Shown: positions 42,359 to 50,835, numbered from the stretch's first letter. The stretch is DNA of 64,000 bases from Prosthecobacter sp. (GCF_034366625.1 NZ_JAXMIH010000023.1:620001-684000); one strand, 5' to 3'. Program-made: numbers and translations. Notes: generated by a model not told the origin, from the sequence alone.

Positions 42359-43171
42359 TTAGAGTTGAACGGTTCCTTGGAAAACGAAATCTGCCGGGCC
42401 GAACAGGGTTACATTTGTGTATTCGCTCTTCGATGGCTCCTCAAAGCCGACTTTGAGTGTGTCACCGCCTTTGACGAGGACACTTACAGGGCTGGCAGCG
42501 CCGGTGAGTTCGTGATGAATCAAGGCGCAGGCGACCATGCCGGTGCCGCAGGCGAGGGTTTCACCTTCCACCCCGCGTTCATAGGTGCGGATGGAGATGC
42601 TGCCGGGAGAGACGACTTTAGCGAAGTTGGCGTTGGTACCTTTGGGCTTGAAGGCTTCGTGATAGCGCAGACCGGCACCCCATTCGTGCACGGGCACGCT
42701 TTCGAGATCTTCCACGAACACGATGGCATGCGGAACGCCGGTGTTGATACTGTGGACGGTGAGATTGGTGTCAACCACAGGCAGGTTTTGCGCGAGTTTG
42801 AGGTTGTGCGGGGCGCTCATGTTGATGCGCACCTGATCGCCCTCGAATTCGGCGGAGATCATGCCAGCGAGGGTCTCAAACTGGATTTTTACCAGCTTGT
42901 CACCGTGCAGATGATTGACGAAACGACCGAAACAACGCGCGCCATTGCCGCACATCTCGGCCTCGCCGCCGTCGGCGTTGTAGTAGCGCATTTTGAAATC
43001 GCCGCCGTTCGTTGCGGGTTCGACGGCGAGCAAACCATCGGCACCGATGCCGCGATGACGATCACAAAGGCGTTTGATTTGGTCTTTGGTCAGCGCGAGG
43101 CTGAGATCGCGATTGTCCAGCATGACGAAGTCATTGCCGGCCCCGTTCATTTTGGTGAAGGAGAGTGTCAT
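42359..43171 (-). CDS. dapF: Diaminopimelate epimerase
   Basis: A 270-aa cofactor-independent racemase making meso-diaminopimelate. The catalytic Cys residues lie in the paired motifs NADGGEAEMCGNGARC and GETLACGTGMVAC. It begins MTLSFTKMNGAGNDFVMLDN, the normal DapF start. It follows trpA by 9 bp and precedes dapA by 28 bp, all on the minus strand, so it is probably read from one transcript with tryptophan synthase alpha. Confidence 0.97.
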   Translation of the reverse strand: MTLSFTKMNGAGNDFVMLDNRDLSLALTKDQIKRLCDRHRGIGADGLLAVEPATNGGDFKMRYYNADGGEAEMCGNGARCFGRFVNHLHGDKLVKIQFETLAGMISAEFEGDQVRINMSAPHNLKLAQNLPVVDTNLTVHSINTGVPHAIVFVEDLESVPVHEWGAGLRYHEAFKPKGTNANFAKVVSPGSISIRTYERGVEGETLACGTGMVACALIHHELTGAASPVSVLVKGGDTLKVGFEEPSKSEYTNVTLFGPADFVFQGTVQL

Positions 43172-43180
43172 AAGGGTAAA

Positions 43181-43993
43181 TCAGAGGGAATGGACGGCAT
43201 CCACGAGCGGTTTGACGAAGGCTTCGACTTTCACAGCGCAATCGGGACTGGAGCCGTTTTGTTCGATCAACTTTACGATAGCGCTGCCAACGACAACTCC
43301 ATCGGCCTTGCTCGCGATTTCGGCGGCTTGGGCAGGATTCGAGACACCGAAACCGACGCAGACGGGCACTTCAGTGGCCGATTTGATGATGGCGACCTGC
43401 TCGGCGATGCCGGTGGCGATCTCCGCCTGCGCTCCGGTGACGCCGAGACGGCTCACATAATACACAAAACCCTCGGCGCTCTTAGCGATGCTGGCGATGC
43501 GCTCCGGCGGCGAGGTTGGTGCGATGAGCTGGATATGACGCAACTCGGCGGTGGGCTTGAGTTCGGCGTTTTGGGCCGCTTCATCGGGCGGGAGATCCAA
43601 AACGAGCACGCCATCGGCCCCGGCGGCAGCCGCGTCGATGTGGAATCGCTCGTAGCCGTAGGTATAGACGGGATTGAGGTAAGTGAAGAGCACCAGCGGC
43701 ACTTGAGACTTGGTGCGGAGCTTTCGGATCATCTCCAAAACGCCGGACATGGAGGCTCCGGCCTTCAACGCGCGGTCGGCGGCCATTTGATTCACCACGC
43801 CATCGGCCAGCGGATCGGAAAAGGGTACGCCAAGTTCGACAATATCGACTCCGGCACGTTCCAGCGCGAGCACGATGTCGATGGTGGCATCGAGCGTGGG
43901 ATCACCGGCGCAGACATAGGCCACGAATGCCTTCTTCTTCGAAGTGCGAAGCTGGGCAAAACGGGCGTCGATGCGGTTGGCTGGGGCGGACAT
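43181..43993 (-). CDS. trpA: Tryptophan synthase alpha chain
   Basis: A 270-aa TIM barrel that splits indole-3-glycerol phosphate to indole. Motifs are AYVCAGDPTLDATIDIV, ELGVPFSDPLADG with the catalytic Glu, LVLFTYLNPVYTYG and GVLVLDLPPDEA. The C-terminal phosphate loop CVGFGVSNPAQA is complete. No trpB or other trp gene is in the window, so the pathway is split. It heads the run trpA-dapF-dapA-lipoprotein on the minus strand. Confidence 0.96.
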   Translation of the reverse strand: MSAPANRIDARFAQLRTSKKKAFVAYVCAGDPTLDATIDIVLALERAGVDIVELGVPFSDPLADGVVNQMAADRALKAGASMSGVLEMIRKLRTKSQVPLVLFTYLNPVYTYGYERFHIDAAAAGADGVLVLDLPPDEAAQNAELKPTAELRHIQLIAPTSPPERIASIAKSAEGFVYYVSRLGVTGAQAEIATGIAEQVAIIKSATEVPVCVGFGVSNPAQAAEIASKADGVVVGSAIVKLIEQNGSSPDCAVKVEAFVKPLVDAVHSL

Positions 43994-44039
43994 GGGGCCG
44001 GGTGTTTAGCGTGAACCGGGGCCCTTTGCAAATCCGGCC

Positions 44040-45044
44040 TTAAGATGCTTCGTCTCCGAGTCGTCGATCTGGCACCAAATAGCCCTGAACATAGTCGCGG
44101 ACGGCTTCGGTCAGAGGGGTGATTTCGGTGGTGAAACCGGAGGCGCGGAGTTTGGCGATGTCGGCGCAGGTGTAGTATTGATACTTCGACTGGAGATGCT
44201 CGGGCATGTCGATGAACTCGATATTTGGCTCCTTACCGAGGGCGGTGAAGATGGCGGTGGTAAGTTCGACCCAAGTGTGGGCTTCACCGGAGCCGAGATT
44301 GAAAAGGCCGCCTGCGCTGGGCGTCTCCGCGAGGTGGAGGGTCATGCGGATGGCGTCCTTCACGTAGAGGAAGTCGCGCATCTGCTCGCCGTCCTTGTAG
44401 TCGGGGCGGTGGGATTTGAAGAGCTGGACTTTGCCGGTGGCGAGGATTTGGCCGCAGGCCTTGTGGACGAGGCTGCGCATGTCGGCCTTGTGGTCTTCGT
44501 TGGGGCCATAGACGTTGAAATACTTGAGGCCGACGATGTTTGGGAGCCAGCCTTCACGCTTGGCGTGGAGGTCAAAGAGGTGCTTCGAGTAGCCGTACAT
44601 GTTCAGCGGGCGCAGCGCGTGGATGTCGGGCATTTGATCGTCCATGCCGTGGGCACCGTCGCCGTAAGTCGCTGCGGATGAGGCATAGACAAAACGGGTC
44701 TGGTTCGCGAGCGACCACTGGCAGAGTTGCTTGGTGAACTCGTAGTTGTTCCGCATCAGGTAATCGGCGTCACGTTCCGTGGTGGCGGAGCAGGCACCGA
44801 GGTGGAGCACGAGGTCGAAGCGGCCAAGTTTCTCGGGGGCATTCAGCACGCGTTGAAGCAGGTCGTTACCGTCGATGTAGTCGGCGAATTTGAGCGGAAC
44901 GAGGTTTTTCCACTTCTCGTCGGTGCTGAGGCGATCACAGACGACGATGTTTTCGCAGCCCCGGCGGTTCAGCTCCCAAACGAGGGCGCTGCCGATGAAT
45001 CCGGCTCCGCCGGTGATGAGGATGCGACTTTCCGTGTTGTTCAT
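44040..45044 (-). CDS. hldD: ADP-glyceromanno-heptose 6-epimerase
   Basis: A 334-aa extended SDR enzyme that epimerises ADP-D-glycero-D-manno-heptose to the L-glycero form used in LPS inner core. Motifs are ILITGGAGFIGSALVWELN, LGACSATTERDADYL, YASSAATYGDG with active-site Ser, YGYSKHLFD with Tyr/Lys, and YFNVYGPNEDHKADMRS. All are diagnostic of HldD rather than GalE. Its presence argues for a heptose-containing outer membrane. It lies 46 bp from trpA on the same strand. Confidence 0.95.
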   Translation of the reverse strand: MNNTESRILITGGAGFIGSALVWELNRRGCENIVVCDRLSTDEKWKNLVPLKFADYIDGNDLLQRVLNAPEKLGRFDLVLHLGACSATTERDADYLMRNNYEFTKQLCQWSLANQTRFVYASSAATYGDGAHGMDDQMPDIHALRPLNMYGYSKHLFDLHAKREGWLPNIVGLKYFNVYGPNEDHKADMRSLVHKACGQILATGKVQLFKSHRPDYKDGEQMRDFLYVKDAIRMTLHLAETPSAGGLFNLGSGEAHTWVELTTAIFTALGKEPNIEFIDMPEHLQSKYQYYTCADIAKLRASGFTTEITPLTEAVRDYVQGYLVPDRRLGDEAS

Positions 45045-45093
45045 GCAACCTGCCGGTAACGGGAAAACCGGCGGGATTCAAGCCGGAGCTTGA

Positions 45094-45654
45094 TCAGGCG
45101 GCCATGGCCTCGGGCTCTTGAGCGGTCAAGACGGGCAGTTGCTCACGCCAGAGCGCCGGATGCAGGAAGGTGCTGCGAGGATCGCGGTCCCATTCTCCTT
45201 GCCAGCCGATCACGGTCTCCATGACCATGGGATGCGGGCATTGGATGGCCGGGTAAAGCCACTGCTGGTCGGCCACTACAAGCTTGGGAATCAATGCTTG
45301 GCCGTGGCACTCGATCTCCCATCCCAGCAATAGGGGCTCTTCGTCCGTGAAGCCTGCGAGTCCGTTGGGATGCTCCACCCAGCCGACAAGCCCGCTGCCG
45401 TTCAAGACATCCCAGATTTCACGCATCTCCAAATCCACTCGCACGGCGAACCCGGTGGTCTTGGCATGGCCGCCGTTGACGGGGTCTCGGCTGACGAGCC
45501 CAAAGATAATGCTCGAAGGGCAGTTGTCTGGAACGATGTCCACTTGGAACCCAAAGCGGATCGGGTGATCGGGTAGCAGCAGACTCCCATAGCTTTGAAC
45601 TTGGAAGCCTGAGAACACAGGGTCGGCAGCGGCTGTGGCGAGAAGCGATTCCAT
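45094..45654 (-). CDS. Protein of unknown function
   Basis: A 186-aa soluble protein. The first 60 residues are beta-rich (FSGFQVQSYGSLLLPDHPIRF); a Trp-rich C-terminal half includes GWEIECHGQALIPKL and GWQGEWDRDPRSTFLHP. No signal peptide, membrane segment or recognised domain. Codon usage is GC-rich and regular, supporting a real gene. It is preceded by a strongly AT-rich region shared with the divergent PDH operon, and it ends 49 bp before hldD. Confidence 0.65.
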   Translation of the reverse strand: MESLLATAAADPVFSGFQVQSYGSLLLPDHPIRFGFQVDIVPDNCPSSIIFGLVSRDPVNGGHAKTTGFAVRVDLEMREIWDVLNGSGLVGWVEHPNGLAGFTDEEPLLLGWEIECHGQALIPKLVVADQQWLYPAIQCPHPMVMETVIGWQGEWDRDPRSTFLHPALWREQLPVLTAQEPEAMAA

Positions 45655-45876
45655 GGATTTCTAAAAAATTCAGCTTTCTTTATTAAATTTGCACCCTGTT
45701 ATTGAAATTTCAAACAAATTATTCACATGCTCACATTTTGTCACTTCTAATCTAAAAAATTTTACCCCTCCCAGAAGCGGAAGAGATGCCACAACATAGC
45801 AAATCCTGCTTTTTCGAAGGATTCCTTATGGTGAGGGTGTTGACGAATCTGTCGCCCTTGATACCAAATATGCCTC
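45655..45876. promoter_or_regulatory. AT-rich divergent promoter region upstream of the PDH operon
   Basis: The segment 45655-45770 is far more AT-rich than anything near it and contains the 12-bp palindrome TTGAAATTTCAA (45702-45713). A weak promoter candidate, TTGACG (45840-45845) and TACCAA (45862-45867) 16 bp apart, points to the PDH genes, whose GTG start would then follow within a few bases. It probably carries the promoters of both flanking genes. Confidence 0.5.
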
Positions 45877-46923
45877 GTGGCACTTGCTCCATCGATCAAC
45901 TGCGCCGAAACCGACCTGACGGCCGATTTTCGCGACCAATTCCTCCTCACTTACCAGCACATGCTGCTGGCCAGAGTGCTGGAGGAGAAGCTCGGATCGC
46001 TCTATCGAGCTGGCGGGCGCATCGTCGGCGGGGTGTATATCGGAAAAGGCCAGGAGGCGTTCAGTGCCGCGCTCGGGGTGCAGCTTCGCAAGGGTTCGGA
46101 CATCTATGGTCCGCTGATTCGTGACCAGGCGGGCCGGATCGCCTATGGGGAGCCGATTCTCGATTGTGTACGGACTTATCTGGGCACCATCACGGGTCCG
46201 ATGCGCGGACGTGACGGCAATATCCATCGTGGTCGCCCGAAAGAAGGCCTGCTGGCGATGATCAGCCACCTCGGCAGTCTGCTGTCAGTCGTGGCCGGTG
46301 GGTTGTTCGCACGTCGGCAGGCTGGAACGCTGGGGGACAGCATTGGCGCCACCAGCATCGGTGACGGCGGCACTTCCACGGGTGCTTTTCATGAAGGTCT
46401 GAACATGGCGGCGGTGGAAAAGCTGCCCATCATCGTCAGCATTGCGAACAATCAATACGCCTACTCCACGCCCAACACGCGCCAGTACGCCTGCGAGAAT
46501 CTCGTGGATCGCGCCGCAGGCTACGGCATCGAAGGTGTCAGCGTGGACGCCACGGACCTTGCTTCCTGTCTCAAAGCCTTCCGGGCTGCTGTCGCCCGTG
46601 CGCGTAGCGGTGGCGGCCCGCAGATGATTGTTGGTACGCTGCTGCGCCTAGCAGGACACGGGGAGCACGATGACGCATCTTACATCCCCGACAAAGCACG
46701 CCAGGGCACCTCGGCTCGTGATTGCCTCGCGGTGGCGGAAAAATTCGCGCTCGACCATGGCTGGATGAACTCCACGGACCTGCGTGAGCTAAACGAGGAA
46801 GTGCGCCTCAACGTCGATCAAACCATCTCCAAAGTGTCCAACGAACCCGCGCCTGACCCCTTCAAAGAAAACTGGCAGGCGCTGTCCAGCGCCGATCTCG
46901 TGGAGGGCCAGCACGAGGCATGA
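45877..46923 (+). CDS. pdhA: Pyruvate dehydrogenase E1 component, alpha subunit
   Basis: A 348-aa subunit of the two-subunit E1 type. The thiamine diphosphate motif is GDGGTSTGAFHEGLNMAA...IVSIANNQYA. Other family blocks are GGVYIGKGQEAFSAALG and RDGNIHRGRPKEG. It opens at a GTG (45877). It overlaps pdhB by ATGA and heads an operon E1alpha-E1beta-E2. The E3 subunit (lipoamide dehydrogenase) is not in the window. Alternative substrate, a branched-chain 2-oxo acid, cannot be excluded from sequence. Confidence 0.92.
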   Translation: MALAPSINCAETDLTADFRDQFLLTYQHMLLARVLEEKLGSLYRAGGRIVGGVYIGKGQEAFSAALGVQLRKGSDIYGPLIRDQAGRIAYGEPILDCVRTYLGTITGPMRGRDGNIHRGRPKEGLLAMISHLGSLLSVVAGGLFARRQAGTLGDSIGATSIGDGGTSTGAFHEGLNMAAVEKLPIIVSIANNQYAYSTPNTRQYACENLVDRAAGYGIEGVSVDATDLASCLKAFRAAVARARSGGGPQMIVGTLLRLAGHGEHDDASYIPDKARQGTSARDCLAVAEKFALDHGWMNSTDLRELNEEVRLNVDQTISKVSNEPAPDPFKENWQALSSADLVEGQHEA

Positions 46924-47885
46924 GCATCACCTACCTCGAAGCCATTCGTGAGGCGCAGTACGAGGCATTGCGCAATGATCCCGCCGTCTTCCTCTACGGC
47001 CAGGACATTGCCACCTTCGGCGGTGCGTTCAAGGCCACCAAGAACCTCAGCAAAGAATTCCCCAACCGCGTTTTCGACGCGCCGATCAGCGAGGACGCCA
47101 TGGTCGGCATGGCCGTCGGTGCCGCCGTGGAGGGAGCACGGCCCATCATCGAGATGCAATTCGCCGACTTCTCCTCCGTCGGCTTCAATCAGATCGTCAA
47201 TCAGGCCGCCACGCTCTACTGGCGCACCAATGTGCCTTGTCCCATCACCATCCGCATGCCCTCCGGAGGCACGGCGGGCAGCGGGCCGTTTCACAGCCAG
47301 TCGATGGAGGCCATCTATGCGCACTATCCTGGTCTGGTCATCGTCACCCCTGCCACCGTCGAGGACGCCTACTGGATGCTGCTCGACAGCGTCCAGCTCA
47401 ACGACCCCGTCATCTACTGCGAGCACAAGTTCCTCTATTACCATCTCAAGGCCGACCAGATCGGCGATCACGAACTGCCCATCGGCAAAGCACGCATCGC
47501 ACGCCCCGGACGTCACGCCACCATCGTCACCTACAGCGCCATGGTGCATGAGGCCCTGCGCGCCGCCGAGGAACTCCAGCTCGATGGCTATTCCATCGAA
47601 GTCGTCGATCTCCGTTCGGTGAAGCCGATGGACACAGACACCATCCTCGCCTCCGTCGCTCGCACGGGTCGTCTGCTCGCTCTTGGTGAGGCATTCCCTT
47701 GGGGCGGCGTCACCGCCGAAATCATCGCCCGCGTCACCACCGAAGGCTTCCATCTGCTCGACGCACCGCCCATGCGCCTGAACTCCAAGGACACGCCGAT
47801 CCCGTATCATCCGAACCTCTGGAAGTCGCACCGCCCTACCACCTCCACCATCGCCGGCGCGCTCCGCCGTCTGCTCCGGTATTAA
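46920..47885 (+). CDS. pdhB: Pyruvate dehydrogenase E1 component, beta subunit
   Basis: A 321-aa transketolase-like subunit. Motifs include FLYGQDIATFGGAFKATK, DAPISEDAMVGMAVGAAVEG, IEMQFADFSSVGFNQIVNQ and MPSGGTAGSGPFHSQS. The C-terminal domain, with RHATIVTYSAMVHEALRAAEEL and VVDLRSVKPMDTDTI, is complete. It pairs with the alpha subunit to decarboxylate pyruvate and load acetyl groups onto lipoyl-E2. Translational coupling by ATGA with pdhA; E2 follows after 38 bp. Confidence 0.94.
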   Translation: MSITYLEAIREAQYEALRNDPAVFLYGQDIATFGGAFKATKNLSKEFPNRVFDAPISEDAMVGMAVGAAVEGARPIIEMQFADFSSVGFNQIVNQAATLYWRTNVPCPITIRMPSGGTAGSGPFHSQSMEAIYAHYPGLVIVTPATVEDAYWMLLDSVQLNDPVIYCEHKFLYYHLKADQIGDHELPIGKARIARPGRHATIVTYSAMVHEALRAAEELQLDGYSIEVVDLRSVKPMDTDTILASVARTGRLLALGEAFPWGGVTAEIIARVTTEGFHLLDAPPMRLNSKDTPIPYHPNLWKSHRPTTSTIAGALRRLLRY

Positions 47886-47892
47886 ATTTGGC

Positions 47893-47920
47893 ATTCGTCA
47901 TTCCGTCATTCAACATTCTC
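47893..47920. repeat. Heptamer-like ATTCGTC repeat between pdhB and E2
   Basis: ATTCGTC, ATTCCGTC, ATTCAAC and ATTCTCG follow one another in the pdhB-E2 gap and end 3 bp before the E2 start codon. The same type occurs in front of prmC at 49814-49841. Confidence 0.7.
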
Positions 47921-47923
47921 GAG

Positions 47924-49159
47924 ATGCCCACCATCCCCATCCTGATGCCCCAGCTCGGCGAATCCATCGCCGAAGCCACCATCATTCGCATCCTGATCGA
48001 GCCGGGACTCATGGTCGAGGCAGGCAGCGATCTCTTTGAGGTGGAGACCAACAAGGCCACCATGGCCGTCAGCTCACCTTGCGCAGGAAAGATCGGCCAG
48101 ATCGTCGCCACCACGCAGACCAGCTACGCCGTTGGCGCCACGCTTGCCGCGCTCGAAATCACCGAAGAAGACGCACAGTCGCTCGGCATGGGGGAAGAAA
48201 CCAAGCCCTCCTCCGAAGCGCCGAATGTTCGAGGTTCCACCGACGTCGTCGAGAATCTCCACTTCCAGATCAGCGACACCGACGTCATCTCCACGCGCCA
48301 GCCCACCGTCGAACCCGTCGTTGGCGGCCTGCCAGTGCCCGCCGGTGCCACCGGTGCCAGTTACATCTCACCGCGCATGCGCGCGCGCATGCTTGAGCTC
48401 GGCCTCAACGCCGCCGACCTCGCCGGCGTTCCCGGAACTGGCGCTGGTGGCCGTGTCACCGTTGAAGACTTCGAGGCCTTCCTTCGTGCTCTCGAACAGC
48501 ATCGCATGACGCCTGCCTCGCCCATGCGCATTGCTGTTGCTGATTCCATGCGCCGCAGTTGGACGCGCCCTCTCGCCACCGTCGGCAGTCCCATCATGCT
48601 GGATGCCATGCTCGCGCATCGCAAAAAAACCGATCCCAAGCCCGGCCCCGCCCTCTACGTCATTCGCGCCCTCGCCTTGGCGCTCGCTGAAAACACCGCC
48701 TTCGCTGGCCGCCTCGTCGGCAACCGCATCGTCCATCCTCTCGCCATCGACATCGGCTTCGCCGTCGAAGTCGATGACGGCGTCATGGTTCCCACCCTGC
48801 GCGAAGTCGAAAAGACTCCGCTCGTCAAACTGGTGCCCACTTACAACAAACTCGTCGAGCAGGCCCGCGCCCGCCGCCTGCCCAACGACGTCAACCGCCC
48901 CGGCATCGCCACGGTCACCAACTTCGGCACCTTTGGCATCGTCTGGGCCACGCCCATTCCGCTGCCCGAGCAAAACCTCGTCCTCGGCCTCGGCGCCGGC
49001 AGCAAAGTCCCGCACTGGAGTGAAGAGGTGAAGCAATTCATCCCCGTCACCGAAGCCGAACTCACCCTCAGCTTCGACCATCGCGTCCTCGACGGCGGCG
49101 GAGCCGGCCGCCTTCTCAAACGCGTCGCCGAACTCCTGCAAAAACCCGAACTGCTCTGA
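47924..49159 (+). CDS. pdhC: Dihydrolipoamide acyltransferase E2 (pyruvate dehydrogenase)
   Basis: A 411-aa E2 enzyme. It has one lipoyl domain at the N-terminus (MPQLGESIAEATI; FEVETNKATMAV with the lipoyl Lys), a linker, a peripheral-subunit-binding domain (YISPRMRARMLELGLNAADL), and the catalytic domain ending with the SFDHRVLDGGGAGRLL active-site motif. It transfers acetyl groups to CoA and forms the complex core. The ATG at 47924 starts the lipoyl domain; longer frames overlap pdhB. The linker between the two folded domains is partly low in complexity. Confidence 0.94.
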   Translation: MPTIPILMPQLGESIAEATIIRILIEPGLMVEAGSDLFEVETNKATMAVSSPCAGKIGQIVATTQTSYAVGATLAALEITEEDAQSLGMGEETKPSSEAPNVRGSTDVVENLHFQISDTDVISTRQPTVEPVVGGLPVPAGATGASYISPRMRARMLELGLNAADLAGVPGTGAGGRVTVEDFEAFLRALEQHRMTPASPMRIAVADSMRRSWTRPLATVGSPIMLDAMLAHRKKTDPKPGPALYVIRALALALAENTAFAGRLVGNRIVHPLAIDIGFAVEVDDGVMVPTLREVEKTPLVKLVPTYNKLVEQARARRLPNDVNRPGIATVTNFGTFGIVWATPIPLPEQNLVLGLGAGSKVPHWSEEVKQFIPVTEAELTLSFDHRVLDGGGAGRLLKRVAELLQKPELL

Positions 49160-49163
49160 GAAG

Positions 49164-49186
49164 GGAGCGCGGGCACTCCTGCCCGC
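49164..49186. repeat. Single GGAG-type REP hairpin after E2
   Basis: GGAG (49164-49167), then stem GCGGGCA (49169-49175), loop CTCC and arm TGCCCGC (49180-49186). It matches the right-hand member of the pair at 21598-21661 exactly over the hairpin. It lies 4 bp after the E2 stop and 13 bp before the next start. Confidence 0.85.
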
Positions 49187-49199
49187 ATCAAAGCAGCGC

Positions 49200-49778
49200 A
49201 TGCACGACAAACCCACGCTTCGCCAGCACATGCGCGAACGCCTTCGTGCCCTCGATCCCGCCTTCATCGCCAGTGCCAGCCAGCAAATCTCAGACAATAT
49301 CCTGCACCTCGCTGCTGCGTGGCCATCCGGCACCACCATCGCCCTCTTCGGCGGCCTCAAAAACGAACCGGATATCCTCCCGCATCTCCTTCCCGCCCTC
49401 AATGCGCAAGGAGTCCGCTTATGCTTCTTCCAAATCGAAGCCTCTGAACTGCAACCTCGCCAAGTCCGCTCGCTTGATGATCTCCAACGCGGCCAGATGA
49501 ACGTCTGGGAGCCCAAACCGCACTGTCCACGAATCGAAATCGACGCCCTCGACATCATCCTCGTTCCAGGTCTCGCCTTCACTCGTGATGGACTCCGTCT
49601 CGGTCGCGGAGGCGGCTACTACGACCGCCTTCTTGCGAATCCCGCCTGCCGCGCCCAACGCATCGCCATCGCCTTCGATCTCCAGATCGTTGATTCCATT
49701 CCCGTCGAACCCCACGATCAGCGCGTCCACCAAATCATCACCGAATCCAGTTTGATTGCTTCCTCCGTGCCCCATTAG
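49200..49778 (+). CDS. 5-formyltetrahydrofolate cyclo-ligase
   Basis: A 192-aa cytoplasmic enzyme converting 5-formyl-THF to 5,10-methenyl-THF with ATP. Characteristic motifs are the N-terminal KPTLRQHMRERLRAL helix, ALFGGLKNEPDI, and the C-terminal GLRLGRGGGYYDRLL ATP/folate block. It follows E2 with a REP hairpin in between. Its C-terminal SVPH and stop codon fall in a decamer repeat (49767-49793). Confidence 0.92.
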   Translation: MHDKPTLRQHMRERLRALDPAFIASASQQISDNILHLAAAWPSGTTIALFGGLKNEPDILPHLLPALNAQGVRLCFFQIEASELQPRQVRSLDDLQRGQMNVWEPKPHCPRIEIDALDIILVPGLAFTRDGLRLGRGGGYYDRLLANPACRAQRIAIAFDLQIVDSIPVEPHDQRVHQIITESSLIASSVPH

Positions 49779-49793
49779 TGCCCATCAGTGGTT
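49767..49793. repeat. Decamer repeat (GTGCCCATTA/GTGCCCATCA) over the stop codon of the cyclo-ligase
   Basis: GTGCCCCATTA, GTGCCCATCA and GTGG follow each other with the TAG stop codon inside. It is a short direct repeat unrelated to the hairpin families, sitting at a gene end. Confidence 0.55.
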
Positions 49794-49813
49794 CAAAACA
49801 TCTGTTGCAGGCC

Positions 49814-49841
49814 ATTCGTCATTCCGCATTCGTCATTCGAC
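49814..49841. repeat. Heptamer repeat ATTCGTC-ATTCCGC-ATTCGTC-ATTCGAC before prmC
   Basis: Four exact 7-bp units precede the prmC start by 9 bp. The same type lies in front of E2 at 47893-47920. Confidence 0.8.
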
Positions 49842-49850
49842 ATTTCTTCC

Positions 49851-50741
49851 ATGAAGACCCTTCTCGAAATCATCCAGTCCGGCACCGCCTACCTGGAGAA
49901 GCGCAAGATCGAGGAGGCCCGGCTCAACATGGAGCACCTCCTCGCCCACGTCCTCGGCTGCCGTCGGCTTGATCTCTACCTCCGCTTCAACGAAACCGTT
50001 CCCGAGGCCCAGTTGACCACCCTGCGCGAACTCCTCCGCCGCCGTGGCGAAGGCGAGCCGCTCCAGCACCTCCTCGGCACCGTCGAATTCTGCGGCCACG
50101 AGTTTGTGAGCGACCATCGTGCCCTCGTTCCGCGCCCTGAGACCGAAACCCTCGTCGAACTCATCCTCAAAAAATTCGCCACACCACCGGCACGAGTGCT
50201 CGACATGGCCACCGGCTCCGGCTGCATCGGTCTCAGTCTCGCCAAAGCCTGGCCCTTGAGCGAAATCATCCTCGCCGACATCAGCGAGGATGCCCTCGAC
50301 CTCGCCCGCCTCAACGCTTCGCGCCTCAGCGCCAACATCAAACTCCTGCGCAGCGACCTCTTCGAAAAAATCACCGGCACCTTCGATCTCATCGCCGCCA
50401 ACCTCCCCTACATCCCCACCGCCGAAATCCAAAGCCTCAGCCCCGAAGTCAAACGCGACCCCGCCCTCGCCCTCGACGGCGGCCCCGACGGCCTCCGCAT
50501 CGTCGAACGCTTCCTCACCGACGCCCTGCCGCATCTCAATTCAAACGCCCTCATCGCCCTCGAAGTCGGCCACGATCAGGGTGCGCCTGTTTCCATCCGT
50601 TGTGCCGCCCTCGGCTACCTCAACGCCACCACCGCCCCTGACCTCCCAGGCATCCACCGCTTCGTCTTTGCAACTGCTGCAACTAAGAAGCCGGAGTCTC
50701 CTGACTCCGGCATCACAACGCACCCATTCCGCCCCGCTTGA
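49851..50741 (+). CDS. prmC: Peptide chain release factor N5-glutamine methyltransferase
   Basis: A 296-aa SAM-dependent methyltransferase that modifies the GGQ glutamine of release factors. The N-terminal helical domain (EIIQSGTAYLEKRKIEEARLN) precedes the SAM-binding domain with VLDMATGSGCIGLSLAK and the catalytic NLPYIP, equivalent to NPPY. The ATG at 49851 follows the heptamer repeat. The expected end of the protein is near VFATAA; the final 18 residues (KKPESPDSGITTHPFRPA) come from a REP hairpin and the adjoining gene remnant, so the natural stop seems to have been lost or moved. Confidence 0.93.
   Translation: MKTLLEIIQSGTAYLEKRKIEEARLNMEHLLAHVLGCRRLDLYLRFNETVPEAQLTTLRELLRRRGEGEPLQHLLGTVEFCGHEFVSDHRALVPRPETETLVELILKKFATPPARVLDMATGSGCIGLSLAKAWPLSEIILADISEDALDLARLNASRLSANIKLLRSDLFEKITGTFDLIAANLPYIPTAEIQSLSPEVKRDPALALDGGPDGLRIVERFLTDALPHLNSNALIALEVGHDQGAPVSIRCAALGYLNATTAPDLPGIHRFVFATAATKKPESPDSGITTHPFRPA
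50690..50711. repeat. Perfect hairpin repeat encoding the PrmC C-terminus
   Basis: GCCGGAGTC (50690-50698), loop TCCT, GACTCCGGC (50703-50711): a perfect 9-bp stem. It lies at the 3' end of the prmC frame and directly abuts the stop codon of a truncated gene on the other strand (50713-50715). Confidence 0.8.
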
Positions 50742-50835
50742 TCCAGTCATTCAGCGGCTCAAACGGCGGCACATCCAGCGCGATGCCGCAGCCAAACGGC
50801 GCTGCGTTCACGCTTTGAAAATCCAGCAGGCCATT
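50713..50835 (-). pseudogene. Truncated 3' end of an enolase-superfamily gene
   Basis: Read on the minus strand, this fragment encodes a C-terminus ending FEPLNDWIKRGGMGAL. Over its last 33 residues 29 match the intact gene at 51649-53073, and DNA identity runs to about 50835 before fading. It keeps a stop codon but has no start or N-terminal part. It lies on the far side of the DUF433/DUF5615 pair from the intact gene, so the pair is bracketed by two copies of one gene end. Confidence 0.8.

Noticed and set aside
42185-44014. A 609-codon plus-strand frame across dapF and trpA
   Set aside because: It is antisense to two fully conserved enzymes and carries no motif of its own.
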